A stretch of DNA of 64,000 nt from Putridiphycobacter roseus (GTDB taxonomy: Bacteria > Bacteroidota > Bacteroidia > Flavobacteriales_D > Crocinitomicaceae). The notes under the pieces were generated by a model. It worked only from the letters and a program-made list of their open reading frames with translations. It was not told where the DNA came from and did no database searches. A program made the position numbers and the translations under genes. The stretch lies in assembly GCF_003234935.1 (NCBI RefSeq), contig NZ_QKSB01000001.1, positions 310,001-374,000 on the forward strand, read 5' to 3'. This document shows, one piece after another, positions 56,887 through 64,000 of this stretch; the stretch's first letter is position 1, and each line of letters starts with the position of its first letter.

Positions 56887-57942
56887 ATGACTGAAAAATA
56901 CGACAAAACAATTTTAATTACTGGCGGTGCAGGATTCATTGGATCGCACGTCATCAGACTATTTGTAAATAAATATCCCAATTATAAAATTGTTAACCTC
57001 GACAAGTTAACCTACGCCGGAAACTTATTTAACACTCAAGACATTGAGAAACAAACCAATTATAGCTTCATAAAGGCCGATATCAATGATAAAGAAAATT
57101 TAAATGCCATTTTCAAAACTTATCAAATTACAGATGTCATACACTTGGCTGCTGAATCACATGTGGACAGGTCTATTTCTGGACCCATGGATTTTATACA
57201 AACGAATATTGTTGGAACGGCCAATTTATTGGAAATAGCTAGAAATACTTGGAAAGAAAATCCAGGTGTTTTTTACCATATTTCAACAGATGAAGTATAT
57301 GGTTCCTTAGGAAAAGAAGGTTTTTTTACCGAAAACACGGCGTACGATCCTCGTAGTCCATATTCCGCTTCAAAAGCGAGTTCAGATCATTTAGTGCGTG
57401 CTTATTTCCATACTTATAAATTACCCATTAAAATTTCGAATTGTTCAAATAATTACGGTTCTCATCAATTTCCAGAAAAGTTGATTCCATTAATGATCCA
57501 TAATATAAAACAAAAAAAATCACTCCCCATTTATGGAAAAGGAGATAACATTAGAGACTGGCTATGGGTAGAAGACCATGCCCGTGCTATTGATGTGGTT
57601 TTCCATAAAGGTAAATTGGGAGAAACATATAACATTGGTGGTTGGAATGAATGGACAAATATTGACTTGGTACACCAACTTTGCAAAATAATGGATGAGA
57701 AACTAGGTAATCCAGTGGGTACTTCTGCTAAACTAATTACCCATGTAACCGACAGAGCCGGCCACGATCAACGATATGCCATAGATGCAACTAAAATTAA
57801 AAAAGAATTAGGTTGGATTCCTTCGATAACTTTTGAAGAAGGCCTTGAAAAAACAGTTGTGTGGTATTTGCAAAACCAAGATTGGTTAAAAAACGTCACC
57901 TCAGGAGAATATGCTGATTATTACGAAAAAAACTACAATTAA
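56887..57942 (+). CDS. rmlB: dTDP-glucose 4,6-dehydratase
   Basis: A 351-residue extended SDR enzyme: GGAGFIGS at 13-20, the T134-D135-E136 triad in STDEVYGS, and Y159-x3-K163. The LDKLTYAGN segment at 38-46 and YNIGGWNEW near 236 are RmlB signatures. It forms dTDP-4-keto-6-deoxyglucose for 6-deoxy sugars; rmlA, rmlC and rmlD are not in the window. It starts just after a strong terminator. The PHP phosphatase gene begins at the next base. Confidence 0.95.
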   Translation: MTEKYDKTILITGGAGFIGSHVIRLFVNKYPNYKIVNLDKLTYAGNLFNTQDIEKQTNYSFIKADINDKENLNAIFKTYQITDVIHLAAESHVDRSISGPMDFIQTNIVGTANLLEIARNTWKENPGVFYHISTDEVYGSLGKEGFFTENTAYDPRSPYSASKASSDHLVRAYFHTYKLPIKISNCSNNYGSHQFPEKLIPLMIHNIKQKKSLPIYGKGDNIRDWLWVEDHARAIDVVFHKGKLGETYNIGGWNEWTNIDLVHQLCKIMDEKLGNPVGTSAKLITHVTDRAGHDQRYAIDATKIKKELGWIPSITFEEGLEKTVVWYLQNQDWLKNVTSGEYADYYEKNYN

Positions 57943-58689
57943 ATGGGACTACTTTCCAACATATTCAAGAGAACACCTAAACTTGACCCAATAGATCTAA
58001 GTCTATTAGGTACTGATATTCACAGTCACCTTATTCCAGGAATTGATGATGGTTCCAAAAGTTTGAATGATTCATTTCAAATGCTACAAAAATTTTCAGA
58101 TTTAGGATATAAAAAAATCATTACAACACCGCACGTAATGAGTGATTTTTACAAAAATACACCCGAAATTATTTTAGGAGGTCTTGAAAAAGTAAAGTCT
58201 TATATCAAAGAAAAAGGGCTTAATATTGAAGTAGAAGCAGCAGCTGAATACTACCTTGATTTTCATTTTGAAGAATTAATTGAAGCTGGAAACTTATTGA
58301 CCTTTGGCGATAATTATGTTTTGTTTGAACTCTCTTTCATGCATGAATCAAAAAGGATTAAGGAAGTTATTTTTAATCTACAAAACAAAGGCTATAAGCC
58401 TGTTTTAGCCCATGTAGAACGTTACCCTTTTTATTTTAATGAATGGGATAAAATTGAAGACTTTATGAATAGAGGTTGCATAATGCAACTCAACACCAAC
58501 TCCCTTTCTGGCGTTTATGGACCGCAGGTAAAAAAAATGGCGGAAGAAATCATAAAAAAAGGTTGGATTGATTTAATCAGTTCTGATTGTCACCATATGG
58601 GACATTTAGAAATTATGAACGACATGCGAACAAATCCTTATTTACATCAAGTGATGGAAAATAAAAATTTATTGAATTACCACATCTAA
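57943..58689 (+). CDS. PHP-type tyrosine-protein phosphatase (CpsB/YwqE-like)
   Basis: A 248-residue metal-dependent phosphatase: TDIHSHLIPGIDDGS (24-38) with His27 and His29, the HVERYPFYFNE block near 157 and SSDCHHMG near 215 provide the metal ligands. Such enzymes dephosphorylate the tyrosine kinase that controls capsule chain length, which fits the position directly after rmlB (no gap). The cognate Wzc-like kinase is not in the window. A GNAT gene follows by four bases. Confidence 0.92.
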   Translation: MGLLSNIFKRTPKLDPIDLSLLGTDIHSHLIPGIDDGSKSLNDSFQMLQKFSDLGYKKIITTPHVMSDFYKNTPEIILGGLEKVKSYIKEKGLNIEVEAAAEYYLDFHFEELIEAGNLLTFGDNYVLFELSFMHESKRIKEVIFNLQNKGYKPVLAHVERYPFYFNEWDKIEDFMNRGCIMQLNTNSLSGVYGPQVKKMAEEIIKKGWIDLISSDCHHMGHLEIMNDMRTNPYLHQVMENKNLLNYHI

Positions 58690-58692
58690 TTC

Positions 58693-59235
58693 ATGATTGA
58701 TTACATCTTCAAATCAGAGCGGCTTGGTTTTAGAAATTGGCGTAAAGAAGATGTAGCAAAAATGATTGCCCTCAATAATGATCCAGAAGTGATGCGTTAT
58801 TTCCCTGCCAAAATTACCCCAGAACAAACCAAAGTTTTTATTGAAAAAATGAAGACTGAATATGATCAGAATAGGTATTGCTATTTTGCAGTAGATGTAT
58901 TAGAATATGATTCATTTATTGGATTTATTGGGTTGTTAAACCAAGATTATGCAGCGTCGTTTACTCCCTGTGTAGATATTGGTTGGCGATTAGATAAAAA
59001 ATATTGGAACTTTGGTTATGCAACTGAAGGCGCAAAAGCCTGTTTACGGTATGCTTTTGAAACAATAAAAATAAAAGAAATTATTGCCACAGCGCCTCAA
59101 ATTAATACCGAATCTATTCGCGTTATGCAAAAAATAGGCATGAAACAATCCCTAGTATTCAAACATCCAAAGCTTAAGCAATTTCCCAAATTAGAAAATT
59201 GCGTCCTTTATACCATTGCCACTGATCCATTGTAA
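58693..59235 (+). CDS. GNAT family N-acetyltransferase (RimJ/RimL-like)
   Basis: A 180-residue cytoplasmic acetyltransferase with the RimJ/RimL layout: SERLGFRNWRKEDV start, a VDIGWRLDKKYWNFGYATEGAKA segment (about 95-118) holding the acetyl-CoA loop, and IKEIIATAPQINTESIRVMQKIGM near 130-152. It would acetylate an amino group of a protein terminus or small molecule. It is the last gene of the operon that starts at rmlB; a link with sugar synthesis is possible but not shown. Confidence 0.9.
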   Translation: MIDYIFKSERLGFRNWRKEDVAKMIALNNDPEVMRYFPAKITPEQTKVFIEKMKTEYDQNRYCYFAVDVLEYDSFIGFIGLLNQDYAASFTPCVDIGWRLDKKYWNFGYATEGAKACLRYAFETIKIKEIIATAPQINTESIRVMQKIGMKQSLVFKHPKLKQFPKLENCVLYTIATDPL

Positions 59236-59326
59236 AATTACGTTCCATTAACTTATGTTATTTTAACTTAAAATAATTATCCCGCACTTCTTCATCTAAC
59301 CAATTTAAGTTAACTTTATTGGTGAA

Positions 59327-60436
59327 ATGAAAAAAGGATTTTACTTTAAACCGTACGAAAAAGCCTTTCAAACACCATTTGAAAAGTTATTTGAGATATT
59401 CAAAGAATTAATTACACATACATCAGGTGATTTTGACGAAGCCATTGATTGGTTGCGTGAATTGGATATGGAGTACAAACTCACCGACGAAAACTATACC
59501 ATTGACGATTTTATTGAAGACCTTAAGAAAAAAGGGTATATCAAAGAACAACCCAAAGATGGAGATGGTAAAGGAGGAATGGGTATCACCGCAAAAACTG
59601 AGCGGATTATTCGCCAACACGCATTAGATCAAATTTTTGGAAACATTAAAAAATCAGCTAGCGGTAACCACAAAACTAAACACACCGGAACTGGTGACGA
59701 ACATACAGGAGACAATAGGGCTTATCAATTTGGAGATAATCTTTCGAGTATTTCCATGACCGAGAGCATCAAAAATGCCCAAATTAACAATGGTATTGAT
59801 GGCTTTAATCTCACCGAAAACGATTTGGTAGTAGAAGAAACACAGTTTAAAGCACAAATGAGTACCGTTTTAATGATTGATATCAGTCACAGTATGATTC
59901 TGTATGGAGAAGATAGAATTACTCCCGCCAAAAAAGTGGCCATGGCCTTGGCAGAGCTTATTACGACAAGATATCCAAAAGACACCTTGGATATTATTGT
60001 ATTTGGTAATGACGCTTGGAGCATCCCAATTAAAGATTTACCCTATTTAAAAGTAGGTCCATACCATACAAACACAGTAGCTGGTTTGCAATTGGCCATG
60101 GATATTTTGCGACGGAAAAGAAATACCAACAAGCAAATATTTATGATTACAGATGGGAAACCTAGTTGTATTCGTGAAAAAAATGGTGACTATTATAAAA
60201 ACAGTTTTGGATTGGATGAGTACATTGTAGATAAATGCTATAACCAAGCCGCACAAGCCAGAAAACTGCATATTCCTATTACTACGTTTATGATTGCAAG
60301 CGATCCTTATCTTCAAGAATTTGTACAACATTTTACTGAAGCAAACCAAGGAAAAGCTTTTTATACTGGTTTAAAAGGACTGGGTGAAATGATATTTGAA
60401 GATTATGCAGCGAATAGAAAAAAGAGAATTAAATAA
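59327..60436 (+). CDS. VWA-domain protein paired with a MoxR-like ATPase
   Basis: A 369-residue cytoplasmic protein. Residues 1-110 are helical and charged; 175-365 form a von Willebrand A domain with MIDAS residues D185-x-S187-x-S189 (IDISHSM), T248 or T250 (YHTNTVAG) and D276 (ITDGKPS). No signal peptide or membrane helix. Proteins of this kind work with a MoxR-type AAA+ ATPase, here the next gene (26 bases on), as chaperones that insert metals or assemble complexes. A -7-like box TAACTTTA is at 59311-59318. Confidence 0.9.
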   Translation: MKKGFYFKPYEKAFQTPFEKLFEIFKELITHTSGDFDEAIDWLRELDMEYKLTDENYTIDDFIEDLKKKGYIKEQPKDGDGKGGMGITAKTERIIRQHALDQIFGNIKKSASGNHKTKHTGTGDEHTGDNRAYQFGDNLSSISMTESIKNAQINNGIDGFNLTENDLVVEETQFKAQMSTVLMIDISHSMILYGEDRITPAKKVAMALAELITTRYPKDTLDIIVFGNDAWSIPIKDLPYLKVGPYHTNTVAGLQLAMDILRRKRNTNKQIFMITDGKPSCIREKNGDYYKNSFGLDEYIVDKCYNQAAQARKLHIPITTFMIASDPYLQEFVQHFTEANQGKAFYTGLKGLGEMIFEDYAANRKKRIK

Positions 60437-60462
60437 AAATACAATACTAAGGATACTATAAA

Positions 60463-61920
60463 ATGACAACAATAAAAACATTAGGTGAATTAAAAAAAGC
60501 CGGATACCAATCAAAATCTATCAAAGAAGAATTAAGCGATAACCTTCGTCAAAGACTACAAAACGGGGAGCCTAGTTTTACCGAAATTCATGGTTTTGAA
60601 GATACTGTTGTTCCAGAATTGGAACGGGCAATACTTTCGAAGCACAACATTAACCTACTTGGATTAAGAGGACAAGCCAAAACTAGACTTGCCCGTAAAA
60701 TGGTGGATTTGTTAGATGAATACATTCCAATGGTAGCAGGTTCAGAAATTAACGACGACCCTTTTAATCCAATCTCAAAACATGCCGTTGATTTGATTGC
60801 TGAAAAAGGCGATAAAACCCCTATTGAGTGGCTCCACAGAAGTAATCGTTTTTTTGAAAAACTAGCCACACCAGATGTAACCGTAGCGGATTTGATTGGT
60901 GATATTGATCCCATTAAGGCGGCTAATCTTAAACTAAGTTATGCCGACGAAAACGTGATTCATTTTGGTATGATTCCAAGAGCCAATCGCTGTATTTTTG
61001 TCATCAATGAATTGCCAGATTTGCAAGCAAGAATTCAAGTGGCACTGTTTAATATTTTGCAAGAAGGAGACATTCAAATTAGAGGGTTTAAAGTGCGTTT
61101 ACCATTAGATATGCAATTTATTTTTACTGCCAATCCAGAAGATTACACCAATAGAGGAAGTATTGTAACGCCTTTAAAGGATAGAATTGGTTCACAAATC
61201 CTCACCCATTACCCAAATAGTATCGAAATTGCAAAGAAAATTACCGCACAAGAAGCTAATTTCGACGACTACCAACTTAAAAATATTCATGTTCCTGAAC
61301 TGGCTAAAGACTTGTTAGAACAAATTAGCTTTGAAGCCAGAAATAGTGATTTTATTGATGCTAAAAGTGGGGTCAGTGCAAGAATGAGCATTACCGCTTA
61401 TGAAAACTTATTAAGTACTGCCGAAAGAAGAGCATTATTGAACAAAGAAAAAAAGACGCAAGTAAGATTAACCGATTTTTCGGGTATCATTCCAGCCATT
61501 ACAGGTAAAGTTGAATTGGTATATGAAGGGGAGCAAGAAGGCGCCGAAAATGTAGCTTACTTTATCATTGGAGATGCCATTAAATCATTATTTCCGCTTT
61601 ACTTTCCAGAACCTAAAAAATTAGAGAAAGAAGGAGAAAGAACCCCTTTTACGGCTATTCAAGAGTGGTTTTTTATTGAATCAGGTTTTGAATTGCTAGA
61701 AGACATTAAAGACGAAGAATATCACCAAATCATTGATGAAATTGTACCCCTTCAAGAATTTATGGCGAAATACGGAGAAAACATCCCAAAAGAAGATCAG
61801 TATTTTTGGAAAGAATTTATTCTATGGGCATTGGTAGAATTTGACAAGCTTTCTAAAGATAGAATTACCAAAGGATACCAATTCAAAGACCCTTATGGTT
61901 CTTTTATTAAAGACTTATAA
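60463..61920 (+). CDS. AAA+ ATPase of the MoxR/magnesium-chelatase ChlI type
   Basis: A 485-residue cytoplasmic ATPase. Walker A is the variant GLRGQAKT at 67-74, and the Walker B strand ends in INELPDL near 177-180, with Asn in place of Asp before the catalytic Glu, a form usual in this subgroup. A sensor-1 FIFTANPED segment near 223 and a helical lid (300-350) are present. It forms a ring that acts with the VWA protein just upstream; the client is unknown. A YdeI-like gene follows by 28 bases. Confidence 0.9.
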   Translation: MTTIKTLGELKKAGYQSKSIKEELSDNLRQRLQNGEPSFTEIHGFEDTVVPELERAILSKHNINLLGLRGQAKTRLARKMVDLLDEYIPMVAGSEINDDPFNPISKHAVDLIAEKGDKTPIEWLHRSNRFFEKLATPDVTVADLIGDIDPIKAANLKLSYADENVIHFGMIPRANRCIFVINELPDLQARIQVALFNILQEGDIQIRGFKVRLPLDMQFIFTANPEDYTNRGSIVTPLKDRIGSQILTHYPNSIEIAKKITAQEANFDDYQLKNIHVPELAKDLLEQISFEARNSDFIDAKSGVSARMSITAYENLLSTAERRALLNKEKKTQVRLTDFSGIIPAITGKVELVYEGEQEGAENVAYFIIGDAIKSLFPLYFPEPKKLEKEGERTPFTAIQEWFFIESGFELLEDIKDEEYHQIIDEIVPLQEFMAKYGENIPKEDQYFWKEFILWALVEFDKLSKDRITKGYQFKDPYGSFIKDL

Positions 61921-61948
61921 GTAATATTTTTTATTGAAAATAGGCAAC

Positions 61949-62530
61949 ATGAACCCAAAAGTGGATTTCTTTTTTGAAAAGGACGTGCAGTGGCAAGAAG
62001 CTTATCAGCTTTTAAGAACCATAATAAACGACTGTCAATTAGAAGAAACATTGAAATGGGGTTGCCCTTGTTACCAACACAACGAGCACAACATAGTCTT
62101 AATCCATGGATTTAAAGATTATTGTGCTTTGTTGTTTATGAAAGGGGTATTAATGGGAGATGAAAATGGCATATTAATACAACAGACTAAAAATGTTCAA
62201 TCGGCAAGACAAATTCGATTTAAGCAAATAGAAGAGATTGCACCACTAGCATCCGTCATTAAAAAGTATGTATTTGAAGCGATTGAAATTGAAAAAGCAG
62301 GATTAAAAGTAGCTCCTAAAAAAAGCACAGTACTAGAGTACCCAAGTGAACTGCGTCAGGAACTGGAAGATAATCCTACATTAAAAACTGCTTTTGAAGC
62401 CTTAACACCAGGCAGACAAAAAGGATATTGTTTATTTTTTTCGGCACCTAAACAAGTCAAAACTCGTGCCTCGAGAATTGAAAAATATAAGGAAAAAATA
62501 ATGCAAGGCAAAGGATTAAACGATCGATAA
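61949..62530 (+). CDS. YdeI/OmdA and DUF1801-like protein
   Basis: A 193-residue soluble protein. The N-terminal half (WQEAYQLLRTIINDCQLEETLKWGCPCYQ) is the DUF1801/YdhG fold, and the C-terminal half (LRQELEDNPTLKTAFEALTPGRQKGY, with KTRASRIEKYKEKI) is the OmdA domain. Both are typical of the YdeI family. The ATG at 61949 starts the known N-terminus; a TTG at 61934 would add five residues. No catalytic function is known. It is 11 bases before the VOC gene. Confidence 0.9.
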   Translation: MNPKVDFFFEKDVQWQEAYQLLRTIINDCQLEETLKWGCPCYQHNEHNIVLIHGFKDYCALLFMKGVLMGDENGILIQQTKNVQSARQIRFKQIEEIAPLASVIKKYVFEAIEIEKAGLKVAPKKSTVLEYPSELRQELEDNPTLKTAFEALTPGRQKGYCLFFSAPKQVKTRASRIEKYKEKIMQGKGLNDR

Positions 62531-62541
62531 ACAAAGCCATC

Positions 62542-62892
62542 ATGAACAATAATAATCACATCAACTACATTGAATTTAAGGCCACAAACTTGGCAGTAAC
62601 AAAAGCATTTTATAAAAACGTTTTTGGCTGGACTTTTACGGATTATGGTGAAAATTACACCTCCTTTGAAAATAGTGGTGTAGCTGGTGGTTTTGAAAAA
62701 ACAAATGACCCCATTCAAAACGGAGTATTGGTGGTTATTCATCACGAAAACTTGTCGGCAATTAAAACTAAAATCATAGAAAACAAAGGAGAAATTACCC
62801 AAGATATTTTCTCCTTTCCAGGTGGAAAAAGATTTCAATTTAAAGACCCCTCAGGAAATGAATTGGCAGTGTGGACAGAAGATGAAGGTTAA
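62542..62892 (+). CDS. VOC family protein (glyoxalase-like)
   Basis: A 116-residue single-domain protein of the vicinal oxygen chelate fold: HINYIEFKATNLAVTKAFYKNVFGW start, and FPGGKRFQFKDPSGNELAVW end with a probable metal Glu. Two copies or a dimer would form a metal site. Substrate not inferable. It starts 11 bases after the YdeI-like gene and is probably cotranscribed with it. Confidence 0.92.
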   Translation: MNNNNHINYIEFKATNLAVTKAFYKNVFGWTFTDYGENYTSFENSGVAGGFEKTNDPIQNGVLVVIHHENLSAIKTKIIENKGEITQDIFSFPGGKRFQFKDPSGNELAVWTEDEG

Positions 62893-62954
62893 ACATTAAA
62901 TACACCTTTGTTTCAAATCAATCCTTAACTTTACCCTTCGCTTTTAGCCAGTTT

Positions 62955-63887
62955 ATGCAAAAATTAAAAGGAATCCTTCTTGTTGCTTTAGGTGCTGCTA
63001 GTTATGGTCTTTTAGCCACTTTTGTCAAAAAAGCCAATATTGAAGGACATCCTACCAGTGGACTGAATTTTTTACAATATTTAATTGGCTTTATCGCCCT
63101 GGCTTCTATTGCCTTGTTTGCAGCCAAGAGAAAGAGCAATGCAGTAGTTTTAAAAAATAACACAGCACTTGACACTACCTCTAAAGTACATAAAAAAAAT
63201 GGCCCATTAAGACTCGTATTATTTGGTTTTGCCTCGGGATTAACCAGTTATTTTTATTACTATTCTATTCAATACATTCCGGTGTCAGTTGCTATTGTTT
63301 TATTAATGCAAGCCATTTGGATGGGTGTTGTATTAGAGTTATGGATGAGCAAAACATTCCAACTCTCAAAAATAATTGGGAGTGCTTTAGTGATTATTGG
63401 GACTTTATTTGCCGTAGATGCTTTTCATGCAGAAAGCGCTTTGAATGCCCAAGGATTAATTTATGGAATATTGGCCAGTATATCTTACACCGTTTCATTG
63501 TATGCTGCCAATACAGTAGCTTTGCAATTGCCTAACATGGTCCGCAGTAAATACATAGGACTAGGTGCCCTCTTAATTGTGGTATTAATATGGAATCTTC
63601 AACTTATAGAAGTGGTAGACTTTGGCAATGCCGCCTTGTGGAAATATGGGTTGTTCTTAGCTTTTTTTGGTGCCATTCTTCCACCAATTGCTTTTAACAA
63701 AGGTTTTCCTATTACAGGTATTGGGTTGGGTAGTATTTTAGTCTCAATCGAAATTCCAGTATCTATTCTTTCCGCATCACTTGTTTTAAACGAAGAAGTA
63801 AAAGGATTACAATGGATGGGGGTTTGTATTATTATTGTTTCTGTTATTGTGATTAATTATCAACAATTGAAAGCTCCAAAAAGTTAG
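62955..63887 (+). CDS. EamA/DMT family transporter
   Basis: A 310-residue inner-membrane protein with ten hydrophobic helices in two EamA repeats (about 5-145 and 165-300), including LLVALGAASYGLLATFVK at the N-terminus and SGLTSYFYYYSIQYIPVSVAIVL in repeat 1. Such carriers export amino acids, nucleotides or other metabolites. It lies 62 bases after the VOC gene. The stop is one base from that of a convergent partial gene at the window edge. Confidence 0.93.
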   Translation: MQKLKGILLVALGAASYGLLATFVKKANIEGHPTSGLNFLQYLIGFIALASIALFAAKRKSNAVVLKNNTALDTTSKVHKKNGPLRLVLFGFASGLTSYFYYYSIQYIPVSVAIVLLMQAIWMGVVLELWMSKTFQLSKIIGSALVIIGTLFAVDAFHAESALNAQGLIYGILASISYTVSLYAANTVALQLPNMVRSKYIGLGALLIVVLIWNLQLIEVVDFGNAALWKYGLFLAFFGAILPPIAFNKGFPITGIGLGSILVSIEIPVSILSASLVLNEEVKGLQWMGVCIIIVSVIVINYQQLKAPKS

Positions 63888-63888
63888 A

Positions 63889-64000
63889 TTAGATGGGCAA
63901 TGCCAGTTTATCTGTTACAATAATACGGTCACCTACCACGGTCCTTCCTTGGTTCCTGAGGAAAGCTCGAAGTACAAGGGAAGAAGCAAAGTACACATTA
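63889..64000 (-). CDS. 3' end of an unidentified gene, truncated by the window edge
   Basis: A minus-strand frame is open from the edge (64000) to a TAA at 63889-63891, 36 complete codons. The visible C-terminus reads RTVVGDRIIVTDKLALPI and has plausible Bacteroidota codon use. It converges on the EamA transporter gene with one base between stops. It is too short to name. It could be spurious. Confidence 0.45.
   Translation of the reverse strand, partial: NVYFASSLVLRAFLRNQGRTVVGDRIIVTDKLALPI

Noticed and set aside
62356..62838. 160-codon minus-strand frame across the YdeI- and VOC-like genes
   Set aside because: It spans two real genes on the other strand and their gap; composition is Cys/Phe-rich as expected for a shadow.

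Overview
The window is a compact, AT-rich, gene-dense chromosomal segment from a member of the Bacteroidota, most likely Flavobacteriales. The assignment rests on type IX secretion (T9SS) C-terminal sorting domains, many promoter -7 elements of the TAnnTTTG type, a methionine synthase split into two genes, a two-gene atpDC cluster, a LytTR regulator paired with a propeller sensor kinase, and waaA/BamA typical of Gram-negative cells. I see no rRNA, tRNA, CRISPR array, insertion sequence, phage or integrase gene. Gaps between genes are all below 300 bp.

Layout. 0-5 kb: a truncated secreted protein, a GNAT-nitrilase fusion, and two paralogous OsmC proteins flanking a GT4 glycosyltransferase and an unlisted 32-residue membrane peptide. 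5-9 kb: FkbM methyltransferase, a Wzx-like flippase and a conserved protein of unknown function. 9-18 kb: MORN-like lipoprotein plus NlpC/P60 hydrolase, WYL regulator, T9SS serine protease, CoA transferase, and a sensor kinase/LytTR pair. 18-24 kb: a tiny orphan transcription unit, a 1515-residue protein with 13 tandem modules, and a PIN-PhoH ATPase. 24-29.7 kb: metal-binding lipoprotein, glycosyltransferase-like protein, LRR protein, ribF and atpDC. 29.8-35.3 kb: the envelope cluster uppS-bamA-ompH-ompH-murI. 35.5-37.6 kb: gpsA and an acyltransferase.

37.6-41.9 kb is the most unusual part. A SAM-I riboswitch with its own promoter precedes metH (homocysteine domain), then a QueF-family protein without the catalytic cysteine, then the rest of metH (folate, cobalamin and activation domains). 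42-44.5 kb carries an AI-2E exporter family gene and a TetR/hydrolase pair with matching palindromic operators. 44.5-46.5 kb (minus strand) has waaA and an outer-membrane protein.

46.6-58.7 kb is a nucleotide-sugar/exopolysaccharide cluster: WbpE-, WbpD-, WbpB- and WbpA-like enzymes for a UDP-diacetamido-uronic acid, UDP-glucose dehydrogenase plus UDP-xylose synthase, RmlB and a PHP tyrosine phosphatase. A 1288-residue T9SS-exported propeller protein sits inside it, and a strong intrinsic terminator lies seven bases before rmlB. 58.7-64 kb holds a GNAT enzyme, a VWA/MoxR-type ATPase pair, YdeI-like and VOC proteins, an EamA transporter and the 3' end of an unidentified gene.

All functions are inferred from reading translated sequences and remembered family motifs; no database search was run.
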